Shown here in pieces: positions 50,308 to 59,026 of a stretch of 64,000 bases of DNA (positions within the stretch are counted from its first letter, which is position 1; each line of letters opens with the position of its first letter). The notes beneath the pieces were generated by a model. The model was not told the DNA's origin and made no database searches. It saw nothing but the letters and a program-made list of their open reading frames with translations. Location of the stretch: positions 15,319 to 79,318 of the forward strand of contig JACPMF010000010.1 of the NCBI GenBank assembly GCA_016186145.1, given 5' to 3'. This DNA comes from Candidatus Sungiibacteriota bacterium. GTDB lineage: Bacteria > Patescibacteria > Paceibacteria > Sungbacterales > SURF-37. The position numbers and the translations under genes were made by a program.

Positions 50308-50667
50308 CTATGAAAACTTTTTAAACCACTTGGTCGCAAAAATTTTAACTTGATATTCCGGACCGGCGGCCTGTCCCGCCCTTGCTTTTACTTCGTCGTA
50401 ATCTTTCCAACCCCCTATCCGTGTATAAACCAATTTTTTACCCCCCTCTATTTTTTGAATGCCCATCCAAACATCGGGAGATTTCCCGGCCTCAAACTCG
50501 TTTAACTCTGTAATTGCTTCAAATGGACCTTCTCCAACATTTTGGGGCAAACCTTTTTTAACTGCCTCCTCTGACCATGTCACGGTATCCCCGAGCAAAA
50601 AATCCTCTTTTCCACGCCATTCCTTTCCGAATTTATCCGCCAGTTCTTTCCCATAACCTGAAAACAT
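50308..50667 (-). CDS. Hypothetical protein (119 residues)
   Basis: The start at ATG 50667 (MFSGYGKELADKFGKEW) follows AGAAGGGGAG. The product is soluble and rich in Gly, Lys and Glu, with a Trp-containing pattern (VTWSEEAVKKGLP, SPDVWMGIQKIEGGKKLVYT, WKDYDEVKARA) that looks like a small alpha/beta domain. No family is recognised. It has its own terminator and stands alone between pncA and the 50785 gene. Confidence 0.65.
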   Translation of the reverse strand: MFSGYGKELADKFGKEWRGKEDFLLGDTVTWSEEAVKKGLPQNVGEGPFEAITELNEFEAGKSPDVWMGIQKIEGGKKLVYTRIGGWKDYDEVKARAGQAAGPEYQVKIFATKWFKKFS

Positions 50668-50784
50668 TGACGGCTCCCCTTCTCTTCGTGGTCTCATATA
50701 TATAAACCCGTGTAAAAAAGTCTATACTTGCTAACTCTTTAGCAAAGAGTAGTTTCTTACATAAAGAATTTAATTATTTATTAC

Positions 50785-51294
50785 CTATTTCGAAAATCCT
50801 GATAATGCTTCAAAAAGTACGATTTGAAGAATCTTGCTATTTGCGTTTAATATCAACTTTATATGTTTTGCCAAGTCACCATCTTTATCCAGAAGGCCTT
50901 GAACCTCTCTATTTGAATTTAACTGATGCCAAAGAGTTTCCGGCATACTTTCTAATTTCTCCGTTCGTTCCCGTTCTTCCATATCTTCTAACTCGACTTT
51001 GAACTTTTCGGCCAAAGAGTTATATTCTCTCTCGATGTGTCTCATCAACTTTGTATAGGCATCGGCTCCTATTTTATCCTTGAGTTCTTTTGTTAAATTA
51101 GTAAATTCAATTAACGCCTTCGCGGCTTCAGGACTGAATCTACGCATAGTGTCGACAAACTGAAAAGCTTTTTCGTAATCTTCTCCCAAAGGGCGACTTC
51201 GGCCTTCTACATGAGCTTTTTGTTCTGCGACGTGTCTCACCGCCTGAGCCTCTTCTGCGGCTTCTTCAAAGGGTAACTTTTTTCTCCCGAACAT
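50785..51294 (-). CDS. Hypothetical helical protein (169 residues)
   Basis: From ATG at 51294, a mostly helical, charged protein (FEEAAEEAQAVRHVAEQKAH, AAKALIEFTNLTKELKDKIG, FKVELEDMEERERTEKLESM). No membrane segments and no recognised family. It follows the 1351-residue gene by about 78 bases on the same strand and may belong to its transcript. Confidence 0.6.
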   Translation of the reverse strand: MFGRKKLPFEEAAEEAQAVRHVAEQKAHVEGRSRPLGEDYEKAFQFVDTMRRFSPEAAKALIEFTNLTKELKDKIGADAYTKLMRHIEREYNSLAEKFKVELEDMEERERTEKLESMPETLWHQLNSNREVQGLLDKDGDLAKHIKLILNANSKILQIVLFEALSGFSK

Positions 51295-51371
51295 ATGAAT
51301 TTAATGTAATTAAAATTGTCTTAGCTATTAACGATAATAGCGTAAATCCTTATAAAAATAAACGATCCTAT

Positions 51372-54300
51372 TTACCTCACCAAATAATCAACGTCGCGAA
51401 GGGGTTGGGCCGGCATTTCATAAGCCCCCCTCATCGTACCCATACCGCCGCCCCCGCCCCCCGGACCCCCGCTTTCCCCATCCTCATATTGACTATTGTT
51501 CCTGCTTGCAGCAACCCTAACCATCATAAGCTTGTTCATTCCTCCTCCCCGTACCGCCTTAAGGCCTGTTTTTGGCTCCAAAGAAGAAATCGCATAAGCA
51601 TTCATAAGCCTCGTAATAGATTCCCGATCAAGCGGGGTATAAACCGGCTCAAGGAAAATTTGCGGCTTGCCGTCGGCTTTTCGATGAACAATTTTTGTAA
51701 GACGCCTTGCAACGGCAGCCCGGATAAACGCAAACGTATGACTTTGAAACACCTTAAGCCGCTCTTCCGTATCCGCCGCGTTTTCTAACTCCTGATTTAC
51801 TTCCTCCGGCAATTTATCAAGATCCACCAACAAACAATTTTTTGTGTACGCATCGGCAACATACGCCGCAAGCACATAGTCCCCGTTTTCATAATGCTGG
51901 CACGACCTCGCGCTGCCGGGATAAGTCCCGACAGTAAGCAAAGCCATCGGATTGTCCGTAAAGATGAGCGCAAGACGCTCTTTTCCAATCGGATGCGCCT
52001 CTTCTTTAATGACTTCTTCAATTTTTTTGAGGGTTCCAAGAATCGCATCGCTGCCGGCAAAATGTTTCTTCAGATCATCAAGTGCGCCGCTCACCGTTTC
52101 TTTCTTCTTCCCCGGGGTGATGCGATTAAATGCGATCGCCTGCGGTGTCAGTTGGGCAAGCTGCAAAAAGGTTCGCCCCGCTTTCAAATCTTTCAGCGCA
52201 CCGTACCATTGATTGCGTTTAATGCCTTCCTGGCTGCCGAAAAACTCCTCCCGCAACACCCTCAACTCTTCCGAAACCAGAAGCGTGTCTAAAGAATCTT
52301 GTATGCTTTTCCCAACATCGCTCAATTCTTCAGGACTTGCCGCAGGTGATAACCGGTACCGCCCAAGAAATCCGGTTACCTTATCGGCAAGTTCGATTGG
52401 TTTTAACTTTGCAAGCCGCGAAAATTCCTTTTCTGAAACCCCCTCACGCCGCATTTCATCAATGCGAACCTCAATCTCTCCGCGCGTTTCCGTGCCTCGC
52501 AACCCCAGCTTTTGCAATTCAACTCTTTTTGCCGCTTCTGCCTCTTGCCATTTTTTTAAGTCACCGGGAAGCCGTTCAAGGAGTGCCGCATCTTCCTCCA
52601 AACGCAACAACCGATCTATTGTCGTAATGCGGCTGTTCAACGATTCAATATCGGCAGCGACTGCTACCGCGATATCGGACGGCTTTCCTGCGTTCCGCAC
52701 AAACTCACGGGCTAAACGAAAAATACGCACACCCTCCTCGTTCCCCCCTTCCTCGGCAAGATCATGACAAACCATATGCCGAAGCGTATCTTGAATGCGC
52801 TTCGGTTTGTCGCTTGGCAACATGCCGACAATAACCTCCCCCATATCTACAAAATCGTCCTCCGCGTATGCGGCAATTTGTTCCGGAGTCATGCCGCTTA
52901 GTTGTTCTTTTACCACCGGATCTTTAGTAGAATACCGCCACTGCTTCCATTCTATGAAATCGGGCGGATCCATATGCGCAAGCATCTCTCCGGTCAGCAT
53001 CAATGCTTTATATTGCGGGCCTTCTTTATAACTCATGCCGCTCCGCGCAAGCTCTGCCGCAAAAATAAATACCGGCTCCGGGTCTTCCCACGCCCTAAAA
53101 AGGGTTTGAATTTTATCAGTACTTAAATCTCCTCTTCCCGTCAGCGCATGAAGGCCCCGTACAATCACCGTATCTATCTCCGCCTCGAGAACCGAAGGAG
53201 CTTTGGCCTCTTTTAAGAGGGCAGTCATATCGAGCAGTGGAAAATCGGCCCCCAGCTGGTTTTGATTTTCCTGCAAAATCGAAATAAAACGGATTTTCTT
53301 CAGCAAACGGTTTGCAAGCAAAAGATGCTCTTTGGTTGGCTGTTTCGTGGCAATGATTTTGTCGGTAATCAAGTCAACAATTTCTCGATCATACCCGAGC
53401 ATGTTCGAAATATCATACAAAAACGCCTCCTGAAGTCTTCCCGACTTAACGGCGTTTATTGCCGCCTCCCACTGCTGAATTCGTTTCGCATCATCCCCAA
53501 ATATGCGCCGGAGCGTAAGAAAAAATTCCGGCGGCAACCCTTTAGCGAGCTCTTGATTCGTTTCCACCACGCCCTTGCCGTCAAAACGTAATTTATCTGC
53601 CTCGCTGTAACACACGCCTCGTAACTTCTCCCGAACCGTCGTGCTCGCAATCTTTTCAACGCGCCAAAGAGCCGCATAATCTTCCCAACGAATCTGACCG
53701 GAACGCAAGCAGGCGTCTCGATTAATAAAATCGACGTAGGGGAAAAAACCTTTGTTGTTTTCCAAATTTTTCAAGCATGCCTTTTTCAAACGCGGATCAA
53801 CTTCAGGATTTGCCATCAGTTCAAAAACAGCCCTTCCGGCATCCTCACCGCGCAGCCGAAAAAGCGTATGGAGCAGCGCCATGCCTGAAGGACTTAAAAT
53901 AGATTTCCGGGACCCTCTCTCCTTTTTAAGAGCCGCACTTTCCTGCTTTATAAATGCCGAAAATTCGTATGCAATGGAAGAATCGTTCCCGGAACTGCCA
54001 AGTTTTACAAACTGATCAGCGACAACCCTCCTTGATGCCTTGTCCTGTTCTTTAAGCAAACTCTCCTGCAAAAATTTTTTTGCCGCTGCGTATTCTCCCT
54101 GCAACTCAATGCCACCCGACTGGTGGCTCAAAGCAATCTCTCCAAGATACTCATAAGCATTTCGCTTTTCAGCGCGCGTAGTCTCTGCCGAAGCGAATAT
54201 CTCACTGATTCGCGACTGAATAATGCGTCTTTTTATAGAGGCATCGGATTCCGGGGTTTCTCCAACTGTTTCTTTAAAGATGCGGCCTGCGTGCTGGAAA

Positions 54301-55427
54301 AACAATCGAATATCTTCACCAAAAAGATCTCTTAAGTGTGAATGACCGTCCCAGAAGGAAAAAAGCTGTTTCTGCGCCTCAAGCGGCAGTGAGACATCGG
54401 TAAGTTTCGGATCACTCAATATTGCGTGGCCGCGCGCAAGATATGCCTCGCCGTATTCATTTTTAATGAACTCGCTGACACCCCCGGCTTCTTGAATTTT
54501 TCGTGTTATCTCCGCAAGATGCGGATAACGCTTTTCGATAAATCCGAAAAGATCCTTCTTAACCGCAAGATTACAAAAGGCAGAATTAATGCCTCTGCCG
54601 GCAAATCGGTCTGCTACCCAAACACGCCGCCTTCGCGGATATCCTTCTTCTTTTTTCAGATCACCCGCTTCATCTCCGCCGGAGACGGCAATGCGAAGCT
54701 GCTTTTCTTTTGCGTTGGCCTCTTGAAGGGCGAGCTCAGAATCGTCCACGGAAACGCTAAAACGCTCTCCAAGATCTGCAAGCCGCAAAGCTGTTGCGAG
54801 ATCGCGGGTTCTTGGATACAAATAACCGGGCATGCGTCCTCGAATAAGCTCTCCGTTTTGGTAACGTTCCAGCTGATATGCTTCTTCGGCCTGACGCCTG
54901 ATAGATTCTGCCCTTCCGGACAAAAACCTTCCGGCTGTGCGAACCACGGAACTGATTTTTTCTTTCTTTTCTTTCGTAACCGGCTTTACAAGCTTTTTTT
55001 GCACCTCCCAATAGCGATCCCACAAAATCAACTCCGGCTCGTCGTCAAAAAGCGCCATTTCGTAAAGATCGTCGGAAGAAGCATGCGTAATCTGAATTGC
55101 TTTGTCTTCTATCTTATGTTTTTTGATAAAGCCGCATATCGTCTCATATGCGTCTGGTGAAAGCTGCTTCTCCGCATCGACGAGATTTTCAAAATATTGA
55201 ATTTCGATATCCCGCGACCGGCTAGATCTCTCGGTAACAAAGAAAAAATCAACATCGCGCGCAAGGCGCATGTCTTTCCCTGTTTCTAAGGCATACAAAG
55301 CCGACCCCTTCACCACTACCCGATCTATACCGGGAAACTTCTCGTAGCCCTCTCTGCCCTCAACCGGGGCCGGACGCTCAAATTCTTTCATCTTTGAAAT
55401 AATAACAAACTGTTGAGTATGATTCAA
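51372..55427 (-). CDS. Giant protein with an N-terminal nucleotidyltransferase-like motif (unknown function)
   Basis: 1351 residues from TTG at 55427, which overlaps the nadE stop as TTGA; ATG at 55391 is an alternative. Near residues 38-65, VVVKGSALYALETG and ARDVDFFFV form the G-S-x...-D-x-D pattern of minimal or AbiEii-type nucleotidyltransferases. The middle 900 residues are helical, charged and repeat-like. Around residue 1160 a conserved-looking domain has MALLTVGTYPGSARSCQHYE, GDYVLAAYVADAYTKNCLLV. The last 60 residues include a Gly-rich stretch (GGPGGGGGGMG). No transmembrane helix or signal peptide. Not recognised as a known multidomain protein. Confidence 0.7.
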   Translation of the reverse strand: MNHTQQFVIISKMKEFERPAPVEGREGYEKFPGIDRVVVKGSALYALETGKDMRLARDVDFFFVTERSSRSRDIEIQYFENLVDAEKQLSPDAYETICGFIKKHKIEDKAIQITHASSDDLYEMALFDDEPELILWDRYWEVQKKLVKPVTKEKKEKISSVVRTAGRFLSGRAESIRRQAEEAYQLERYQNGELIRGRMPGYLYPRTRDLATALRLADLGERFSVSVDDSELALQEANAKEKQLRIAVSGGDEAGDLKKEEGYPRRRRVWVADRFAGRGINSAFCNLAVKKDLFGFIEKRYPHLAEITRKIQEAGGVSEFIKNEYGEAYLARGHAILSDPKLTDVSLPLEAQKQLFSFWDGHSHLRDLFGEDIRLFFQHAGRIFKETVGETPESDASIKRRIIQSRISEIFASAETTRAEKRNAYEYLGEIALSHQSGGIELQGEYAAAKKFLQESLLKEQDKASRRVVADQFVKLGSSGNDSSIAYEFSAFIKQESAALKKERGSRKSILSPSGMALLHTLFRLRGEDAGRAVFELMANPEVDPRLKKACLKNLENNKGFFPYVDFINRDACLRSGQIRWEDYAALWRVEKIASTTVREKLRGVCYSEADKLRFDGKGVVETNQELAKGLPPEFFLTLRRIFGDDAKRIQQWEAAINAVKSGRLQEAFLYDISNMLGYDREIVDLITDKIIATKQPTKEHLLLANRLLKKIRFISILQENQNQLGADFPLLDMTALLKEAKAPSVLEAEIDTVIVRGLHALTGRGDLSTDKIQTLFRAWEDPEPVFIFAAELARSGMSYKEGPQYKALMLTGEMLAHMDPPDFIEWKQWRYSTKDPVVKEQLSGMTPEQIAAYAEDDFVDMGEVIVGMLPSDKPKRIQDTLRHMVCHDLAEEGGNEEGVRIFRLAREFVRNAGKPSDIAVAVAADIESLNSRITTIDRLLRLEEDAALLERLPGDLKKWQEAEAAKRVELQKLGLRGTETRGEIEVRIDEMRREGVSEKEFSRLAKLKPIELADKVTGFLGRYRLSPAASPEELSDVGKSIQDSLDTLLVSEELRVLREEFFGSQEGIKRNQWYGALKDLKAGRTFLQLAQLTPQAIAFNRITPGKKKETVSGALDDLKKHFAGSDAILGTLKKIEEVIKEEAHPIGKERLALIFTDNPMALLTVGTYPGSARSCQHYENGDYVLAAYVADAYTKNCLLVDLDKLPEEVNQELENAADTEERLKVFQSHTFAFIRAAVARRLTKIVHRKADGKPQIFLEPVYTPLDRESITRLMNAYAISSLEPKTGLKAVRGGGMNKLMMVRVAASRNNSQYEDGESGGPGGGGGGMGTMRGAYEMPAQPLRDVDYLVR

Positions 55428-57385
55428 TCCGAGAGTTCATCCAACCACATTTTTGCCTCGGCGTCGGAAGGCATGCGCCAGTCGCCTCTCGGAGAAAGCG
55501 CTACCGAGCCCACTTTCGGCCCGTCCGGCATGACCGAACGTTTCCACTGGTTTTTGAAAAAACGCTCCAAAAAAAGGCGGAGCCATTTTTTAATCTCGCG
55601 CGGCGCGTACTTTTTTGAAAATGCCCGTTCTGCAAGGAATAAAATCTTTTTCGGAGAAGACCCCCAACGAAGGAAATGATACAAAAAGAAATCGTGGAGA
55701 ACATAAGGACCGATAATCTCTTCGGTCTTGTGCGTGATCCCCCCTTTTTTTCCGCGAACCAATTCCGGAGAAATGGGGGTTTCCAAAATATCTTTCAGCG
55801 CCTTTCGTGCGTTACCCTCAACGTGCGTATCCAAAACCCATTGCACCAAATACCGAACCAGAGTTTTGGGAACTCCGGCATTGACGTTGTAATGCGAAAG
55901 ATGGTCGCCGGAAAACGTACTCCAGCCAAGAGCCAATTCGGAAAGATCGCCCGTGCCGACAACAATGGCATGAAACTGATTCGCTTTATTCATAAGCACC
56001 ATTGTCCGGTAACGCGCCTGCGCGTTCTCAAAAACCAAATCCTGCTTTTGCGGACTATGCTGAATGTCTTTGAAATGCGCGAGTACGCCTTTGGCAATAT
56101 CAATTTCTTCAACACCTATGCCGAACGCCTTGCACAAACGATATGCATTTGATTTTGTGCGGCGACTTGTTGCGAACCCCGGCATGGTGTATGCATGAAT
56201 ATTCCGTAAAGGGTACTTCAGGAGCGAAAAAGTTTTTACGGAAACCAAAAGCGCGAGTGTTGAATCAAGACCGCCGGATACTCCGATAACAACATCTTTA
56301 ATACGCGTCTGTTCAAGGCGTTTCGCAAGCCCCGCAATTTGTATTGAAAAAATCTCTTCCGACCGCTTGCCGCGAAGCATGGGGTCCTCCGGTACAAAAG
56401 GAAACGGCGAGATGCGCCGAAAAAAACCGGGTGTTCCTCCATCCGCAACAAACACTTCAAGAAATCGGAAATCAAACGAATCTTTTTCTTCTTCGCTTGT
56501 CTTTTCGGCGAAACTCGTCGTTTTTTCCCGATCATGCAAAAGGTGTTCAATATCTATATCCGCAAAAATCAGCCCCCCGTTACGCTGAAACCGCTTCGAC
56601 TCGGCAAGCAAAGAACCGTTTTCGGCAACTATACTATGTCCGCCAAAAACCAAGTCTGTCGTTGATTCATGGACGCCGGATGAGGCGTAGACGTAGGCCG
56701 AAATGGTCCGCGCCGACTGCTGCAAAACAAGCTCTCTTCGATAGTCCGCCTTGCCGACAAGTTCGGGAGATGCCGAAGGATTAAAAATAAGGGTTGCGCC
56801 CCGAAGCGAAGCGCGGGAGCTTGGCGGAACCGGAACCCAGAGGTCTTCGCAAATTTCGACCGCAAAAACCGCCTGTGACAGGCCGCTTAACCGAAATAAA
56901 AGATCGGCGCCAAACGGAATACGCTTGCCGAAAAAATCCGTGTCTTTTGAAAAAAGGTCACGCGAGGACGCAAACCATCGTTCCTCGTAAAATTCCTTAT
57001 AGCCGGGAATATGCGTTTTCGGAACAAAGCCAAGAATCCTTCCGGCAGAGACAACCGCCGCAGTATTGAAAATTTTTCCTTCGTGAGCGATCGGCAAACC
57101 GACGATCAAAACGGCCTTAAGCTTTTTAGACCGCCGCACAATCTCCTGAAGTCCGTCTTTTGCCCGTTTCAACAAAAGCCGCTGATGAAAAAGGTCGCCA
57201 ATCGTGTAACCGGTAATGCTCATTTCCGGAAAAAGGACAATAGAGGCCCCTTCCTTTTCAGCGCGTTTGGCAAACTCCAAAATTATCCGCACATTGTAGC
57301 CAATGTCTCCGATTTTTAGAGGCGGAGAAGCCGCCGCCACGCGCAAAAACCCGAAATAACTTTTGTCATCTTTACTTTGCAGCAT
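55424..57385 (-). CDS. nadE: Glutamine-dependent NAD+ synthetase
   Basis: NadE amidates nicotinate adenine dinucleotide. The start at ATG 57385 (MLQSKDDKSYFGFLRVAAAS) is preferred; upstream codons come from repeat sequence. 653 residues. The N-terminal nitrilase domain has Glu in LFPEMSITGY, Lys in VPKTHIPGY and Cys in EICEDLWVP. The C-terminal synthetase domain has the PP-loop IGVSGGLDSTLAL, GTGDLSELALGWSTF and GDHLSHYNVNAGVPKTLV. So it can take ammonia from glutamine. It is followed by the giant gene with a 4-base overlap. Confidence 0.96.
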   Translation of the reverse strand: MLQSKDDKSYFGFLRVAAASPPLKIGDIGYNVRIILEFAKRAEKEGASIVLFPEMSITGYTIGDLFHQRLLLKRAKDGLQEIVRRSKKLKAVLIVGLPIAHEGKIFNTAAVVSAGRILGFVPKTHIPGYKEFYEERWFASSRDLFSKDTDFFGKRIPFGADLLFRLSGLSQAVFAVEICEDLWVPVPPSSRASLRGATLIFNPSASPELVGKADYRRELVLQQSARTISAYVYASSGVHESTTDLVFGGHSIVAENGSLLAESKRFQRNGGLIFADIDIEHLLHDREKTTSFAEKTSEEEKDSFDFRFLEVFVADGGTPGFFRRISPFPFVPEDPMLRGKRSEEIFSIQIAGLAKRLEQTRIKDVVIGVSGGLDSTLALLVSVKTFSLLKYPLRNIHAYTMPGFATSRRTKSNAYRLCKAFGIGVEEIDIAKGVLAHFKDIQHSPQKQDLVFENAQARYRTMVLMNKANQFHAIVVGTGDLSELALGWSTFSGDHLSHYNVNAGVPKTLVRYLVQWVLDTHVEGNARKALKDILETPISPELVRGKKGGITHKTEEIIGPYVLHDFFLYHFLRWGSSPKKILFLAERAFSKKYAPREIKKWLRLFLERFFKNQWKRSVMPDGPKVGSVALSPRGDWRMPSDAEAKMWLDELSD

Positions 57386-57470
57386 GATATTGCCTGAACT
57401 ACGCGGGGACAAGCCCCCGCGGTTCTTAAGGATAACTACCCAGCTCAAATTTTGCTTCACGGGCCAAAGC

Positions 57471-57590
57471 GAAGCGCTCCCCGTAGTAGAACCTTTGGTT
57501 CACTACGGGGCAGGTCGCCTTTATTTCAGAATATGTGCCTACTTGCCCCGTAGTGAGCTTTGCTCTACTGCGGGGTTCGGCACGCGCGCT
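57471..57590. repeat. Tandem CCCCGTAGT hairpin repeats upstream of nadE
   Basis: CCCCGTAGTAGAACC and GGTTCACTACGGGG form one hairpin; CCCCGTAGTGAGC...GCTCTACTGCGGGG forms a second, related one directly after it. Flanks contain AGCGAAGCGC and CGCGCTTCGC words. They lie between nadE and nrtR; the 339-base gap holds no gene I can support. Confidence 0.7.
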
Positions 57591-57724
57591 TCGCTCTGTT
57601 TTCAGACGACATTCCTTTGATAAAAACAGCACTGCGGGATAATGGCAAAATTTGAGCGGGGTTAGCCCTCGTGCTCCGCCATTCATCGCGGCGGCAAGCC
57701 GCGGCGGTTTCTGGCGGATTCGGG

Positions 57725-58438
57725 TTAAAAAAATCTTTTTAACTCCGTGTATCTCCGCGTTTTGAATGTATACAGCCGGGCAGGCCGCTGGCGCAACCCT
57801 TTTTTCAAACCCGAAGCCCCTTTTATGATGCCGAGCGAAATGATTTTTTTGCGAAAATTCCGCTTATCCAAACGCTTGCCGAGAATACTCTCGTAAAGCC
57901 CTTGCAGTTCGCCAAGCGTGAAAACCTTCGGAAGCATGCTCCATGCGGCATTCGTGTACTGAATTTTGTTGCGAAGCCGCGTCAAGGCATACCGGATAAT
58001 TGCGGAATGATCAAACGCAAGCCGCGGCACTATTCGCACGGAAAAAAGCTTTGCAGATTTCGCGTCAAATGACGCTTTCAATTTCATAGTCTCGCGCGGC
58101 GCTAAAGCAAAATAAGCGACGGTGATGACGCGGTCCCGCGGGTCGCGGCGCAAAGCCCCAAAAGTATACAACTGCTCCAGATATACTCCGGAAAATCCGG
58201 CCTCTTCACGAAGTTCGCGCCGTGCGGCTTTTTCAAGCTCTTCTTTTTTTCTGATAAAACCACCGGGGAGCGCCCACATATTTCGAAAGGGCTGATACTT
58301 CCGCTTAATTAAGAGGACGGAGAGTTTTCTTTTTTCAACGGTAAAAACAACTACATCAACGGTTACCCGCGGACGTTCAAAAAAGCTCGCGAATCGTCGA
58401 GCTTGAAATATCCTTCTTTGCACCGCAGAGAAGAACAA
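57725..58438 (-). CDS. nrtR: NrtR: Nudix-related transcriptional regulator of NAD biosynthesis
   Basis: About 237 residues. The N-terminal Nudix domain begins at RPRVTVDVVVFTV and has a complete Nudix box: GFIRKKEELEKAARRELREE then AGF. The C-terminal winged helix has YTNAAWSMLPKVFTLGELQG, LYESILGKRLDKRNFRKKI, the hallmark of NrtR. NrtR senses ADP-ribose or a related NAD metabolite and represses NAD genes. The start is uncertain (TTG 58438 or GTG 58423), in either case overlapping nadD by tens of bases, so translation is coupled. Two matching operators lie at nadD and at the nadA operon. Confidence 0.9.
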   Translation of the reverse strand: MFFSAVQRRIFQARRFASFFERPRVTVDVVVFTVEKRKLSVLLIKRKYQPFRNMWALPGGFIRKKEELEKAARRELREEAGFSGVYLEQLYTFGALRRDPRDRVITVAYFALAPRETMKLKASFDAKSAKLFSVRIVPRLAFDHSAIIRYALTRLRNKIQYTNAAWSMLPKVFTLGELQGLYESILGKRLDKRNFRKKIISLGIIKGASGLKKGLRQRPARLYTFKTRRYTELKRFF

Positions 58439-58880
58439 CTTTCTTAAGAATTCGCTTGGATACCCTGTTCAACGAATACCCCGGGCGCCTTACCGCGACG
58501 AAAGTACAAAGATCAAGAATGTCATATCCTCCCTTCCACTTCCATGGCATAGAGGCGAGGGAATCCGAACCGATAATCCAAAAAATCTCATCGCCAGGAT
58601 ACCGCTTTTTCAATTCGTAAATCGTATCCCGCGTGTAAGAAACACCTTGCCGTTTTAACTCCATGTCCGAAACCGTCCACCTCCGTCTTTTCCCGGCAGC
58701 AATACGAGCCATTTTAAAACGCAACGCCCCGGGCAAAGACGGTGCGGCTTTATGCGGAGGGACCCTGGTCGGCACCAAAATCAACCGCTCAAGCCGCAAC
58801 GCATGTTTTGCGCGCCTTGCAACCTCAATATGGCCTTTATGCGGCGGGTCGAACGCGCTTCCCAAAATACCAATACGCAT
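58377..58880 (-). CDS. nadD: Nicotinate-nucleotide adenylyltransferase
   Basis: NadD adenylates nicotinate mononucleotide. 167 residues, on the short side. GILGSAFDPPHKGHIEVA carries the H-x-G-H nucleotide-binding motif, FWIIGSDSLASMPWKW the substrate loop, and ISSSTIRELF the C-terminal motif. ATG at 58880 follows an NrtR-type operator by 15 bases. It shares a transcript with nrtR, which overlaps its end. Confidence 0.95.
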   Translation of the reverse strand: MRIGILGSAFDPPHKGHIEVARRAKHALRLERLILVPTRVPPHKAAPSLPGALRFKMARIAAGKRRRWTVSDMELKRQGVSYTRDTIYELKKRYPGDEIFWIIGSDSLASMPWKWKGGYDILDLCTFVAVRRPGYSLNRVSKRILKKVVLLCGAKKDISSSTIRELF

Positions 58881-58894
58881 AACCCGTGTTTAGT

Positions 58895-58913
58895 TAGTGT
58901 ACTTAGTACACTA
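58895..58913. promoter_or_regulatory. NrtR-type operator, site 2
   Basis: TAGTGTA-N5-TACACTA, arms identical to site 1 (48408-48426). It overlaps a -10-like TATAGT read on the minus strand. An extra half-site (AGTGTA, 58916-58921) lies next to it. TTGACA (minus, 58943-58938) is the likely -35. Confidence 0.85.
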
Positions 58914-58998
58914 TAAGTGTAGCGCAAAGAATTCCGGCTGTCAAACCAACATTCTCAAGTTTGTAAGTATGTTACAAGCACATTCTAAGCCGATAAAT

Positions 58999-59026
58999 AA
59001 GGCCCCGCGTTAAGCGGGGTTTTTTG
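58999..59026 (+). terminator. Hairpin terminator at the end of the arginase-like gene
   Basis: GGCCCCGC-GTTAA-GCGGGG followed by T6 on the plus strand; on the minus strand it is followed by CCTTATTT. The arginase-like stop codon is in the loop. It may act in both directions. Confidence 0.7.

Noticed and set aside
57471..57590. Tandem CCCCGTAGT hairpins as a CRISPR array
   Set aside because: Only two non-identical units, palindromic themselves, without spacers of constant length.
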